This document shows, in pieces, positions 56,093 to 64,000 of a stretch of DNA of 64,000 nt. The stretch covers positions 2,604,001 to 2,668,000 of the forward strand of contig JAZGUH010000323.1 in NCBI GenBank assembly GCA_037893225.1, in the 5' to 3' direction. The notes beneath the pieces were generated by a model. It did no database searches. It saw only the letters and a program-made list of their open reading frames with translations, and was not told where the DNA came from. Within the stretch, counting starts at the first letter, position 1; each line of letters opens with the position of its first letter. The position numbers were made by a program, and so were the translations under genes. The DNA is from Hippasteria phrygiana. Taxonomy: Eukaryota; Echinodermata; Asteroidea; Valvatida; Goniasteridae.

Positions 56093-56729
56093 TGTTATGT
56101 ACACAAGCAAATGCTGCCAGTGTTAGGAAATTCCCCTCACGGAATGTATATACGCCATCTGGTATGTACAACCGGCGAGGCCACGCGCCACTTATTTGCA
56201 TACACGTGCGATCACGGCTGACCCTAATTTGTTTATGAATGGGTCAGAGTTGTTTACGCCAAGCCTATGTGCCAGAAGGTTCTGTGTGTATCTCGAATAC
56301 AGAGTAATTGTATTCGGGGCTGTGTAGAGGCTTATTTTAGGATGTGACGTAATTGTGTAAGATTGTATTTTAGAGGCTGACGTCATTTGTAAGATGATTC
56401 TGGATAATTTGGTAATTTCTGGAAGATATACAAATCCTTTATATACGGGCTAAATTTCGGAATAGAATCAGGACTTGATTTTCGACGGTGGACTGGAGAT
56501 TATTTTTCGACGGACGGAGAATTTCGTTGGGAGTTTGGTCATCGAGTTAATCGATGTGTTTTTATCCGGACCTGTGACCTGTATATGACTAGTCTGCGTA
56601 GGAGCGTCTGGAGACAGTTAGAGCTGAGTATTATTCCCGGAAGAGACATCTATTTGTGAACTGTCGTCGGTTCATTATTTGGGGTCTCATATTCCTCATA
56701 TTTTCGCGACGGGAGCCAGTTGGTGTCGT
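56093..56729 (+). repeat. 3' LTR of the Gmr1-type element, truncated
   Basis: It matches 43401-44033 and stops after GGGAGCCAGTTGGTGTC. The last 150 or so bases, including AATAAA, are missing, so the element could not complete a normal cycle from this copy. Confidence 0.88.
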
Positions 56730-56924
56730 CCCCCGCTGTTTTCGTCTCTCTTCGGCTGTTTTGGAGGTGAATTCGCCCCGTGTTCCAGCTCGTCGAAGAA
56801 CTGTATTCGCTCGCATTATTGGAGTTGCCCTTTTCCGTTGCTAAGTGCCCAAGCCGTCCCAAGTCCTCGCCCAAGTCCTCGCCCAAGTCCTCGCCCATTG
56901 CAGAGCTGCCCAACCGCCAACATA
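56730..56924. other. GC-rich junction sequence of unknown origin
   Basis: It joins the broken 3' LTR to a tRNA module and contains three to four units of GTCCTCGCCCAA (56860-56897). No coding evidence. Confidence 0.4.
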
Positions 56925-56999
56925 GGGCAAGATAGCTCAGTTGGTAGAGCGCCGGTATGGTAACCTGGAGGTCGCAGGTTCGAATCTCACTCCTGCCAG
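56925..56999 (+). tRNA. tRNA-like sequence in repeat module, probably non-functional
   Basis: Fourth copy of the tRNA-like unit, with TAGCTCAGTTGG and GGTTCGAATCT boxes. It is followed by TTTCTTTGTTCACTTTG as in the other modules, then shortened spacer. Confidence 0.5.
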
Positions 57000-57324
57000 T
57001 TTCTTTGTTCACTTTGTTCCCTTGTGGATTGTTTGACGAATTAACTTAACTATCAACAGATGTATCTTGAAATATAAATAATTTGGCAAACAATTTGGAA
57101 GAATTATAATTATACATACATTTCATCAAAAATAAACCAGAAAGGCCTACCTGTAATAGGAGGGGTGGTACTGATAGGATCTATACAACGGTATAGGTAA
57201 TTGCAGTAAATACAATTTGATGTCACCACCTCGAGATCTAAAATCGCTCTGAGATAGGTAGGCCGAATAAAAACATTCTAAACAAAATATGCACCATCTA
57301 AATTAACGCGGACAAAACAAATAA
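57000..57324. other. Module remnant and gene-free sequence
   Basis: Starts with spacer sequence (TTCCCTTGTGGATTGTTTGACG) then continues without recognisable features. Confidence 0.4.
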
Positions 57325-57830
57325 TAATTTATAATAATGTATTTATTTATATTGCGCCAATTCCATACAATGTACACCGGCGCATAACAAACATGAAAAC
57401 ATTAAAAACAATAATCTATTAAAAGACATCAATTAAAAGCTCATTGGTAAAATACAGATAAATAACAATTATCTTAAAAGGACATGGAATAATCGCTTAA
57501 ACATTAAAATTGTTGACAATAAATAAATAATCTAATGAAAGCAAAAAATGGATAACAAAAAACGATCATTAGAAACTTAAAATGAATGGAAACATTGGTA
57601 AATTAAAGATAAATAACAAATTACACATAAATAATAAGAAAAAATCACATACAGGCACAATTAATAAATTGGTAAAAACATATACAAATTTGTTTACCAT
57701 AAATGAAGTAAATTATGAAATGAAAACATAATTAAAAAACTAAATAGCTAAACGTAAAATTAAATGACAAAATAAAAATGTAAATTATACAAATAATAGT
57801 TAATTTTAGTTTTGGATAATGCTAAATCGG
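57325..57830 (-). mobile_element. Probable LINE 3' end, decayed
   Basis: On the minus strand an A-rich region leads to GGCGCAATATAAATAAATAC and an AT-rich tail at 57325-57350, a layout common for CR1/L2-like 3' ends. No coding sequence remains. Confidence 0.45.
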
Positions 57831-57835
57831 TCAAC

Positions 57836-58387
57836 TAATAATGCCCAGCGTCACCAACTGAAAATGGCATCTTTTCCCACAATATACTTTGTGCACAGAC
57901 TTTAAAGGCGCCTTTAAAACAAAATCTCAAGTGGAAATTTTTATTGCATGATCTGAAAGATCATCCCTCTGGGCACACTTAATTTTGGATAAAGCTAAAT
58001 CGGTCAACTAATAATGGAGATTTTGTTTTAAAGGCGTCTTTAAAGTCTGTGCACAAAGTATATGGGGAAAAGATGCCATTTTCAGTTGGTGAGGCTGGGC
58101 ATTATCAGTTGACCGATTTAGCCTTATCCAAAATTAAGTGTGCCAAGAGGGATGATCTTTCAGATCATGCAATACAAATTTCCACTTTGATGAATATGTT
58201 GGGGAGATTTTGTTTTAAAGGCGTATTTAAAGTCTGTGCACAAAGTATATGGGGAAAAGATACAATTTTCAGTTGGTGAGGTTGGGCATTTTTAGTGCAC
58301 CGATTTAGCCGTATCCAAATTAAGTGTGCCAAGAGGGATGATCTTTCAGATCATGCAATAGAAATGTCCACATGAATATGTGGGGGA
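57836..58387. repeat. Three units of about 185 bp, the first inverted
   Basis: 57836-58017 is inverse, 58018-58203 and 58204-58387 are direct. Shared blocks are AGATTTTGTTTTAAAGGCG, GTGCACAAAGTATATGGGG, TTTTCAGTTGGTGAGG, ACCGATTTAGCC and GGGATGATCTTTCAGATC. A single remnant lies at 36990-37110. The 76-codon frame at 58049-58279 is repeat translation. Confidence 0.9.
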
Positions 58388-58709
58388 GATTTTGTTTTAA
58401 AGGCGTCTTTAAATTGCCGCCGGTTCTCTCTAGTCTCTATACACAAACTATAAATTGTTGAACGTGTTTGGTGAGCACATTAACGTCAAAATCATCTTTT
58501 TGTTGAATTTCAATATCCTTTATAATAATATGTTAACTTCGTGTCTATTAAAAATTCGCCTTTTAGGGTTTCTGGAAATTCGTTCAATGAATTCTCAAAA
58601 ATGCTTCGGCAAGTCGCAAAAGCGAAGACTTTTTTGACCTCCCTTTGACACATGTGTTTTAGATTTTAGGAGTTCGAGGCTAAATTCGAGGCTGAGCCAC
58701 TGATCTCTA
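58388..58709. repeat. Third copy of the module flank, ending in a truncated MITE end
   Basis: Matches 37120-37400 in the same orientation, ends with GAGGCTGAG and the first 13 bases of the palindromic MITE (CACTGATCTCTAT), then is cut by the LTR-like region. Confidence 0.8.
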
Positions 58710-59485
58710 TGTGACGAAAATGCCCCCATAACCCAGTTTAACGTTAGGTAACCTTGCTTAAATCTTACCTTTTCTTCTAGCACTCAGGCATTTTCGTCTT
58801 GGAAATCCTAGTTCTCTTTTATCTCACAAATTTGGCATCTTTATTGAGCGATAAACACTGATAAATCCATGACTTGTTATTGTTCACGCACGTGTGTGTA
58901 TTTCAGTGCTAAAAATAGACTTACTGGAAATCCAACATGGCGGCCATTCAAGTTTGTTAGTACCTCAGCCATTGGCTGAAAGTTCTAAAAATTATTTCTA
59001 GACGACTGAGACTTCTAAAAAGTGATTTAATATATTATAAAGTTGTTATGGATAATTGTCTAGCTTCTTTAGATGTGAACTTGCTAACCTTGAAGAGACT
59101 TTGGAAGTTAGGAAAGTTTTGGTCACTTCTCTGTAAGCTTTCGTCTGCTAAGTCAGTGACTGGCTAATGAATATTCATATCTGTGACATCACTGCATTTT
59201 CTTCAATGAACTTAGGGTTTGTTTACGTTCATTTATAGTTTGTAAACACATCGAAAATTTAGCATTTTGAGGGATTCTTTACAATGTATTCACAGTTTTA
59301 GAGCAGTTTTATTGTAGGGAATATTTTGAGGATTGATGTAAGCCTTTTTGTGTGAAATTATTCTGTATAATTTCGGAGAATTTAAGAGAATATCATCGCT
59401 ATGTGAATTCACTATACTGTGACTTTTACAAAAGTGGGCGTGGCCAAACTAGTTGTGCGTATTTTTAGGCGCGCAGTTCAAAGAC

Positions 59486-59494
59486 TATAAATAG
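59486..59494 (+). promoter_or_regulatory. TATA box
   Basis: TATAAATAG preceded by GC-rich sequence, about 95 bases upstream of the minisatellite. It fits an RNA polymerase II core promoter in the LTR-like region. Confidence 0.5.
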
Positions 59495-59579
59495 GGCAGA
59501 TTTTAGCGATTCTGGCTTTTGGTTGATGTTGGTCCTCCACTGCTTACTGTACTGCTGGTTTCTGATGTGTTTATGATAG

Positions 59580-59937
59580 TGTTTTGGGGAGCCAAGGAGA
59601 ATTTTCCTGTGACATTTTAGAGTTGAATTGGGGAGCCGAGTTAATTTGAGAGTGAGTGCCAATATATGACTTGAGTCGGGGAGCCAACTTTATTTAATTG
59701 GGGAGCTGACTTGAGTTGGGGAGCCAAACTTTGGGGAGCAAAGTTTCGGGGAGCTAAGTTTTGGGGAGCCGAACTTTGGGGAGCAAAGTTTTGGGGAGCC
59801 ACGTTTTGGGGAGCCAAGCTTTGGGGAGCAAAACTTTGGGGAGCCAAGTTTTGGGGAGCCAAGCTTTGGGGAGCCAAACTTTGGGGAGCAAAGTTTTGGG
59901 GAGCAAAGTTTTGGGGAGCAAAACTTTGGGGAGCCAG
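59580..59937. repeat. 15-bp-type minisatellite, GGGGAGC(C/A)AA units
   Basis: About 15 tight units with (A/T)(C/G)TTTGGGGAGC at 59700-59937 and looser units before. Each unit has GGGG, and the plus strand is G-rich. Trp-Gly-Ala-Lys frames here are repeat translation. Confidence 0.92.
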
Positions 59938-60628
59938 AGTTAGTTTAGTTGCTGTGAGATACATTAGCTTAACGATAGCTAATATTTATTTAATTATATT
60001 AAGACTCTGACAAGAAGAGTCAGGAGATCTTGAGATTAATTTAGGGTCCGGTTGCTGAGTCGGATCTCATTGAGGAGTATTATAGGCCAGGGGCCTAAGA
60101 GTATTTATTCTCGAGGAGGATAAACTTAGTTGTATTTTGAGAAAGGCATGGGGCCTTAGTGGATTCTCTCCTAAGGAAGGATAGGCTTAAACGATGCCGA
60201 ATCTTTACCTAGTGATTTGAGTGGACAGGTTTAAACGATACCTTGATCCATTGTATTCTGTGGCTAGACTCCCTCCAACTTTGTGCGTCAGAATTTTAGA
60301 GACTCCCTGGATTGTAAATGGAAATTCCTTGGATTGTAGAAAATAATTTCCTGGCTTGTAAATACAGATTGTAATATAACTTTGCTATATTTATTGTTCT
60401 GAAATTATTGGAGTTGCGGACCTGGAATATATTATCTTTACGAGTTTTGTTCTGAATTTCTGGATACCCGACCGTATTTATTTAAGTCCTTTCTCCCTGC
60501 GAGGTGATTCCCTCCAGTAACTTCGTCATATATTTTGACCCGGATCCACGTCGGCTATCGCGAATTGCTAAACCGGAGAGGCGGAACTCCGGAGGTTTAG
60601 GCCTAAACTATTCCGCCTGGTGGCAGCG

Positions 60629-60740
60629 CTATCTAGGGTTCTTTCAGAATTATTTCCCCCTGACCCTCAAAGTAATTTATTATTCCATAGACAGCTGTGC
60701 TGATCGCAGTTTCGGTTGTCAGTGTTCACTTTATGCCTTC
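60629..60740. other. Short junction between LTR-like region and BEL/Pao LTR
   Basis: 112 bases with no feature recognised. Confidence 0.4.
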
Positions 60741-61733
60741 TGTGCGACTGTTAAGTAGCAACAGCGCCCTCTTGAGTTTGCAGGGTTTTGGGCGTCCGCC
60801 GACCAAACACGTCGGTATTTTAGTACAAGCGTTTCTGTGTTTTTCTGTCTTTTTGGCACCTTTTGCAATTTGAAGAATACGTTCACAGTACTGTTGATAA
60901 TTGCCAGTGAGTTTGATACAGTTTGCTTAAACTTGGATGTAACTTAAGAATATTCAATTGTGCCTTATCCATGATTTTGTGTGAAGTTCTCTTTTCCGTA
61001 GGGGGCAGCCATGTTTGTTTTCACTACGCTCCCATATGTACTGTATGCATTAATTTTCATTGTTCGATTTTATAATTGTCCTGTATCCAAAGTTTGGTGT
61101 AGGAGCAGTTCTCATGCTGTTTATGTGCAGTAGTGGACTATTCGCCATAGACCCCTTTGTGTAAATTTGCTTGGATATTTACCTTGGACTTCTGGCGTGA
61201 AGTGTCATGTTTGTGCCATTCCTTTTAAGAAATGTTTCTTAAGTCAGTGTTCTTCATTTGATGTTCTGATTGTTAAAATAGCTTATTGGTCATTCACTCT
61301 AGGTTACGATACACTGATTTCTTGCTCTCAAAGTTTGGCGGCCTTTGTACGTTTGGAGACACAACAGCTCTGTAAGTCTTTTTCATGTACATGTACTTTA
61401 TAGTTTGATTTGCCCACACGTGTTGTTCCTTTTGGAAAATCTCAGAAGCATAATGTTTATTGCCATTGGATGATGCAATTGTATTTGTGTACTACATGTG
61501 TCATTTATATACAAGTAAGTTTTTACCATTCCGTTCTGAAATTCCGGTATATGGGATGTACTTGTTATGAATGTTTGTTACCTGCTGCATGGCTTGTGCT
61601 GTATTATTATGTAAGGAAAATCATTTTCTATTTTCCTTCTTTGGTTGTTTTACAGTTTACCGTACGCACAGTCAAGGAATAAATCTTTGAATCTACATTG
61701 GTGTCCGTGTGCTGGTTAACTAACTGGATAGGG
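60741..61733 (+). repeat. Probable BEL/Pao 5' LTR
   Basis: Starts TGTGCGACTGTTAAGTAGC followed by AACAGCGCCCTC, an opening common in BEL/Pao LTRs. AATAAA lies at 61678-61683, and a G-rich sequence (GGGGGCGTCCC, 61731-61741) in primer-binding position follows. The right border is approximate, as the partner LTR is outside the window. Confidence 0.6.
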
Positions 61734-61802
61734 GGCGTCCCACACTCCCCGAGGCCAGAATAGTAAAAGAGCTGATTCCAATTTCGCCAACTGGACAATA
61801 AC

Positions 61803-64000
61803 ATGGCCGACAACATGTCATCAATCAGTTCATGTGGAAGCTCAGCATCTTCTAAGGCAAGAGCATCAGCAAAGAAAGCAGCATTAAAAGTTCGTTTACA
61901 AAGACTTGCTCAGATGGAACAACTTGAGCAAGCAGAGCTTAAGTTGAAACAACAGAAGAGTCGTCTAGAGCAAGAAACCGCACTTGCAGAGGCAGAAGCT
62001 GAAGAACAGGTCTATGAATCTTTAGAAGCCGATCCACTTGATTATGGTGCGAACTCAGAAATGAAACAAGCAGCTTCTCCGCTATTGTTAAGCAATCCAT
62101 GGTGGTCAGGTCAACCATTACAAAGTTCGAACATCTTTGATACACCCCTTGAGGAGATCAATCTCACCCTGCCGCCCCCAGTAGTGCCCATCACCTCAAG
62201 CTCTTTGGCTGTTACTCACCCAAACCCATTTACGTCTCCTGTCATCCAGCCGGCCGATCACACCCCACAAGCGTCTCCTGTCGACCGGCCAGCCCATCTC
62301 AACCCACAATCGTCTCCTGTCAGTCAGCCAGTTGATTCCAACTTGGAACCCTCCCCTGTGAGTCAACCAGCCCATCCCAACCCTCAAGCGTCTCCTGTCG
62401 GTGCCACCCAACACCTTCAACCGCAACCAGTGAACATAATGACTGAGATGGGAAACATCCTGTTCAGAAAGGAGTTGTTAGCCTTGAGCCTTCGAACCTT
62501 CAATGATTCTACAGCCATGTACAGACCCTGGAAGGCTTCGATTGTCAGTACAGTAAGGGAACTGAACATACCACCTTCACAAGAACTGAATCTTGTCATG
62601 AAATGGTTGGGGAACGACTCAAGGAAACTGGTGGAACCACTACACTCAGTCTACATTGACCAACCTGCAGAGGCATTAAAGCAAATTTGGGGCTTGCTGG
62701 ATGATAAGTATGGCTCCCCAGAAGCCATAGAATCAAATGTCATGATACGTCTTCAGGAATTTCCAAAGCTTTCAGCAAAGGAATCTACTAAACTTCTCCA
62801 GCTTGACCACTTGCTCCTGGAGGTTTTGCACCTCAAGAAGTCAGGGAAGTACCCCGGGCTAGCGAGTTTAGACTCCGCACATGGCAGTAACCCCATAGTT
62901 CAAAAGCTATCACCAGGACTGCAAGACAAGTGGATGATACATGGATCAAAATACAAGAGTTTCAATGCCAGGTTATTCCCACCATTTGAAGTGTTTCATG
63001 GTTTCATCCATTCAGAAGCAAAGATGCGAAGCGACGCAAGTTTTCTCGTTGGTCGACCCTGTGCGGCATCGGAGTCTATTGGCCCTAGCAACACGGTGAA
63101 GTCTACCAAACCAGTCAGTGTTCGGAAGACAGAGGTCATCAATGCTACCAAGCCTAGGGGAGCAAACTTGCAGATGTGTATTCTGCATAACTCACAACAC
63201 CCACTGCACGAGTGTCGGCTCTTCCGAAAGAAACCCCTACAGGAACGCAAACAGCTGTTGAAAGAGTTGGGGGTGTGTTACAAGTGTTGTATGACCACGA
63301 AACATGTTGCCAGAAACTGCAAAAACCCCATCAAATGTGAAGATTGTGGCAGCGATAGACATGTTACCGCCCTTCACGCCCGCATACCTCCACAATCATC
63401 ACAAGAACAGAGTGGTAGCAAAGGCGCAGACAAAAACGCAGGCTCATCAACTGAGATTACCAATGCATGCACGGATGTGTGCGGCTTCTTTCCTGGTGGA
63501 AAGTCCTGTGCAAAGATATGCAAGGTGGAAGTGTACAGAGAAGATCGGCAAGAGCAGACCGTTCCAGCATATGCAGTAATTGACGATCAAAGCAACTCGA
63601 CCCTAGCAAAAGCCGGACTCTTTGACCTTCTTGGAATATCCTCTCCACCCACCACCTACGCAATGAAAACGTGTGCTGGCTCAAGTGAGGTCACAGGACG
63701 AGACACAGCTAAGCTCTGGATCAAGTCGACAGATGGTCGAACATGTATCAAGTTGCCCTTCGTGAGAGAGTGCGATATGATTCCAGACAAGTTGGACGAG
63801 ATACCATCACCAGAAGTTGCTCGACACCATCCACATCTCCAAAGAATTGCCAACGAGATAGGGCCAATCGACCTTGCGATTCCCATTCTGCTCCTCATCG
63901 GGAGAGATGTGCTGCAAGCGCACAAAGTTAGAGAACAAATCAACGGACCTGATAATGCCCCATATGCACAACGATTGGACCTTGGATGGGTCATTGTCGG
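61803..64000 (+). CDS. BEL/Pao gag-protease polyprotein, intact and open at the right edge
   Basis: ATG at 61803, 70 bases after the LTR, opens a frame of at least 732 codons without a stop. Residues 25-75 form a charged Gln/Glu/Leu coiled coil, and residues 130-205 are a Pro-rich linker with repeats of the type SPV-QPA-NPQ. Residues about 215-420 form the BEL-type gag core (MYRPWKASIVS, LDDKYGSPEAI). Zinc-ligand clusters are CILHNSQHPLHEC (about residue 459), CYKCCMTTKHVARNC (about 492) and CEDCGSDRH. The retropepsin A17-type region has AVIDDQSNSTLAKAGLFDLL (about 590-610) and LLIGRDVLQAHKV (about 698-710). RT should follow outside the window. It is the only undamaged coding region here, so this element may be young. 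Confidence 0.9.
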   Translation, partial: MADNMSSISSCGSSASSKARASAKKAALKVRLQRLAQMEQLEQAELKLKQQKSRLEQETALAEAEAEEQVYESLEADPLDYGANSEMKQAASPLLLSNPWWSGQPLQSSNIFDTPLEEINLTLPPPVVPITSSSLAVTHPNPFTSPVIQPADHTPQASPVDRPAHLNPQSSPVSQPVDSNLEPSPVSQPAHPNPQASPVGATQHLQPQPVNIMTEMGNILFRKELLALSLRTFNDSTAMYRPWKASIVSTVRELNIPPSQELNLVMKWLGNDSRKLVEPLHSVYIDQPAEALKQIWGLLDDKYGSPEAIESNVMIRLQEFPKLSAKESTKLLQLDHLLLEVLHLKKSGKYPGLASLDSAHGSNPIVQKLSPGLQDKWMIHGSKYKSFNARLFPPFEVFHGFIHSEAKMRSDASFLVGRPCAASESIGPSNTVKSTKPVSVRKTEVINATKPRGANLQMCILHNSQHPLHECRLFRKKPLQERKQLLKELGVCYKCCMTTKHVARNCKNPIKCEDCGSDRHVTALHARIPPQSSQEQSGSKGADKNAGSSTEITNACTDVCGFFPGGKSCAKICKVEVYREDRQEQTVPAYAVIDDQSNSTLAKAGLFDLLGISSPPTTYAMKTCAGSSEVTGRDTAKLWIKSTDGRTCIKLPFVRECDMIPDKLDEIPSPEVARHHPHLQRIANEIGPIDLAIPILLLIGRDVLQAHKVREQINGPDNAPYAQRLDLGWVIV

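Larger units (their letters stand above)
43401..56729 (+). mobile_element. Gmr1-type Ty3/Gypsy LTR retrotransposon (integrase upstream of RT), with nested insertions
   Basis: The order on the plus strand is 5' LTR, primer-binding site, gag-protease, integrase, RT-RNase H, polypurine tract, truncated 3' LTR. Integrase before RT is the reverse of usual Ty3/Gypsy order and is the hallmark of the deuterostome Gmr1-like group. Insertions account for most of the 13.3 kb: CACTG elements (44374-45056 and 46338-47883), a palindromic MITE (49271-49586), and DIRS-like plus LINE-A sequence (about 49590-54490). Confidence 0.85.
58710..60617 (+). mobile_element. Candidate long LTR (about 1.9 kb, probably Gypsy), solo or 5' copy
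   Basis: It starts TGTGACGAAAATGCC directly after the cut MITE and is followed by TGGTGGCAGCG (60618-60628), the same 11 bases as the Gmr1 primer-binding site. A TATA box TATAAATAG lies at 59486-59494, and a GGGGAGC minisatellite follows in what would be the transcribed R/U5. No second LTR or coding region in the window belongs to it. The right end is not TG...CA-like, so this remains a proposal. Confidence 0.45.

Noticed and set aside
19068..56999. Four tRNA genes
   Set aside because: A and B boxes are present, but stems have mismatches, one copy is truncated by an LTR, and all sit in a repeated module; reported only as tRNA-like.
59641..60010. WGAK/APQN repeat proteins on both strands
   Set aside because: Translation of the 15-bp minisatellite; open in several frames because the unit length is a multiple of three.

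Overview
The window is eukaryotic repeat-dominated DNA, most likely from a deuterostome marine invertebrate (for example an echinoderm, hemichordate or lancelet). I see no host gene. The lineage clue is a Ty3/Gypsy element whose integrase lies upstream of its reverse transcriptase (Gmr1-type order), which is described from deuterostomes. Other contents fit an invertebrate: several CR1/L2-like and one Tx1/L1-like LINE, BEL/Pao, DIRS-like tyrosine-recombinase sequence, a Maverick/Polinton-type DNA polymerase relic, and many TIR and foldback DNA elements with readable target-site duplications (TSDs). Nearly every coding region is broken. The exception is a BEL/Pao gag-protease frame that is open for 732 codons and runs off the right edge.

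Layout. 1-4.2 kb: a CR1/L2-like LINE (LINE-A) inserted into a decayed family B DNA polymerase. 5.5-6.2 kb: a palindromic MITE with a second palindromic MITE inside it. 6.7-8.3 kb: a fragment of a TIR transposon with a Cys-rich coding relic, then the 3' end of LINE-B. 8.4-19.4 kb: left arm of a large inverted duplication (LINE-C copy 1, a shared flank, a MITE, a tRNA-like module), enlarged by a 6.4 kb TIR insertion with a 3-bp TSD. 19.4-36.5 kb: LINE-D, split in its endonuclease; the gap holds a 10 kb AACGTT-rich foldback structure with an 18 x 60-bp array, a Tx1-like LINE, a SINE, a MITE and a Gypsy fragment. 36.5-43.2 kb: right arm of the inverted duplication, carrying its own insertions (an 8-bp-TSD element with a TTAA-TSD element inside it, and a 9-bp-TSD element). 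43.4-56.7 kb: the Gmr1-type LTR element, interrupted by CACTG-ended elements, a palindromic MITE, DIRS-like sequence and a LINE-A end. 56.9-58.7 kb: a third copy of the tRNA-like module with 185-bp repeats. 58.7-60.6 kb: a long LTR-like region with a minisatellite. 60.7-64.0 kb: BEL/Pao 5' LTR and gag-protease.

The value of the locus is its stratigraphy. The two arms show empty and filled versions of the same sites, so the ends and TSDs of several element families can be read directly. Two MITE copies share one TSD in inverted orientation, which shows that the arms arose by inverted duplication and not by independent insertions. Family assignments are from motifs read by eye; no database search was run.
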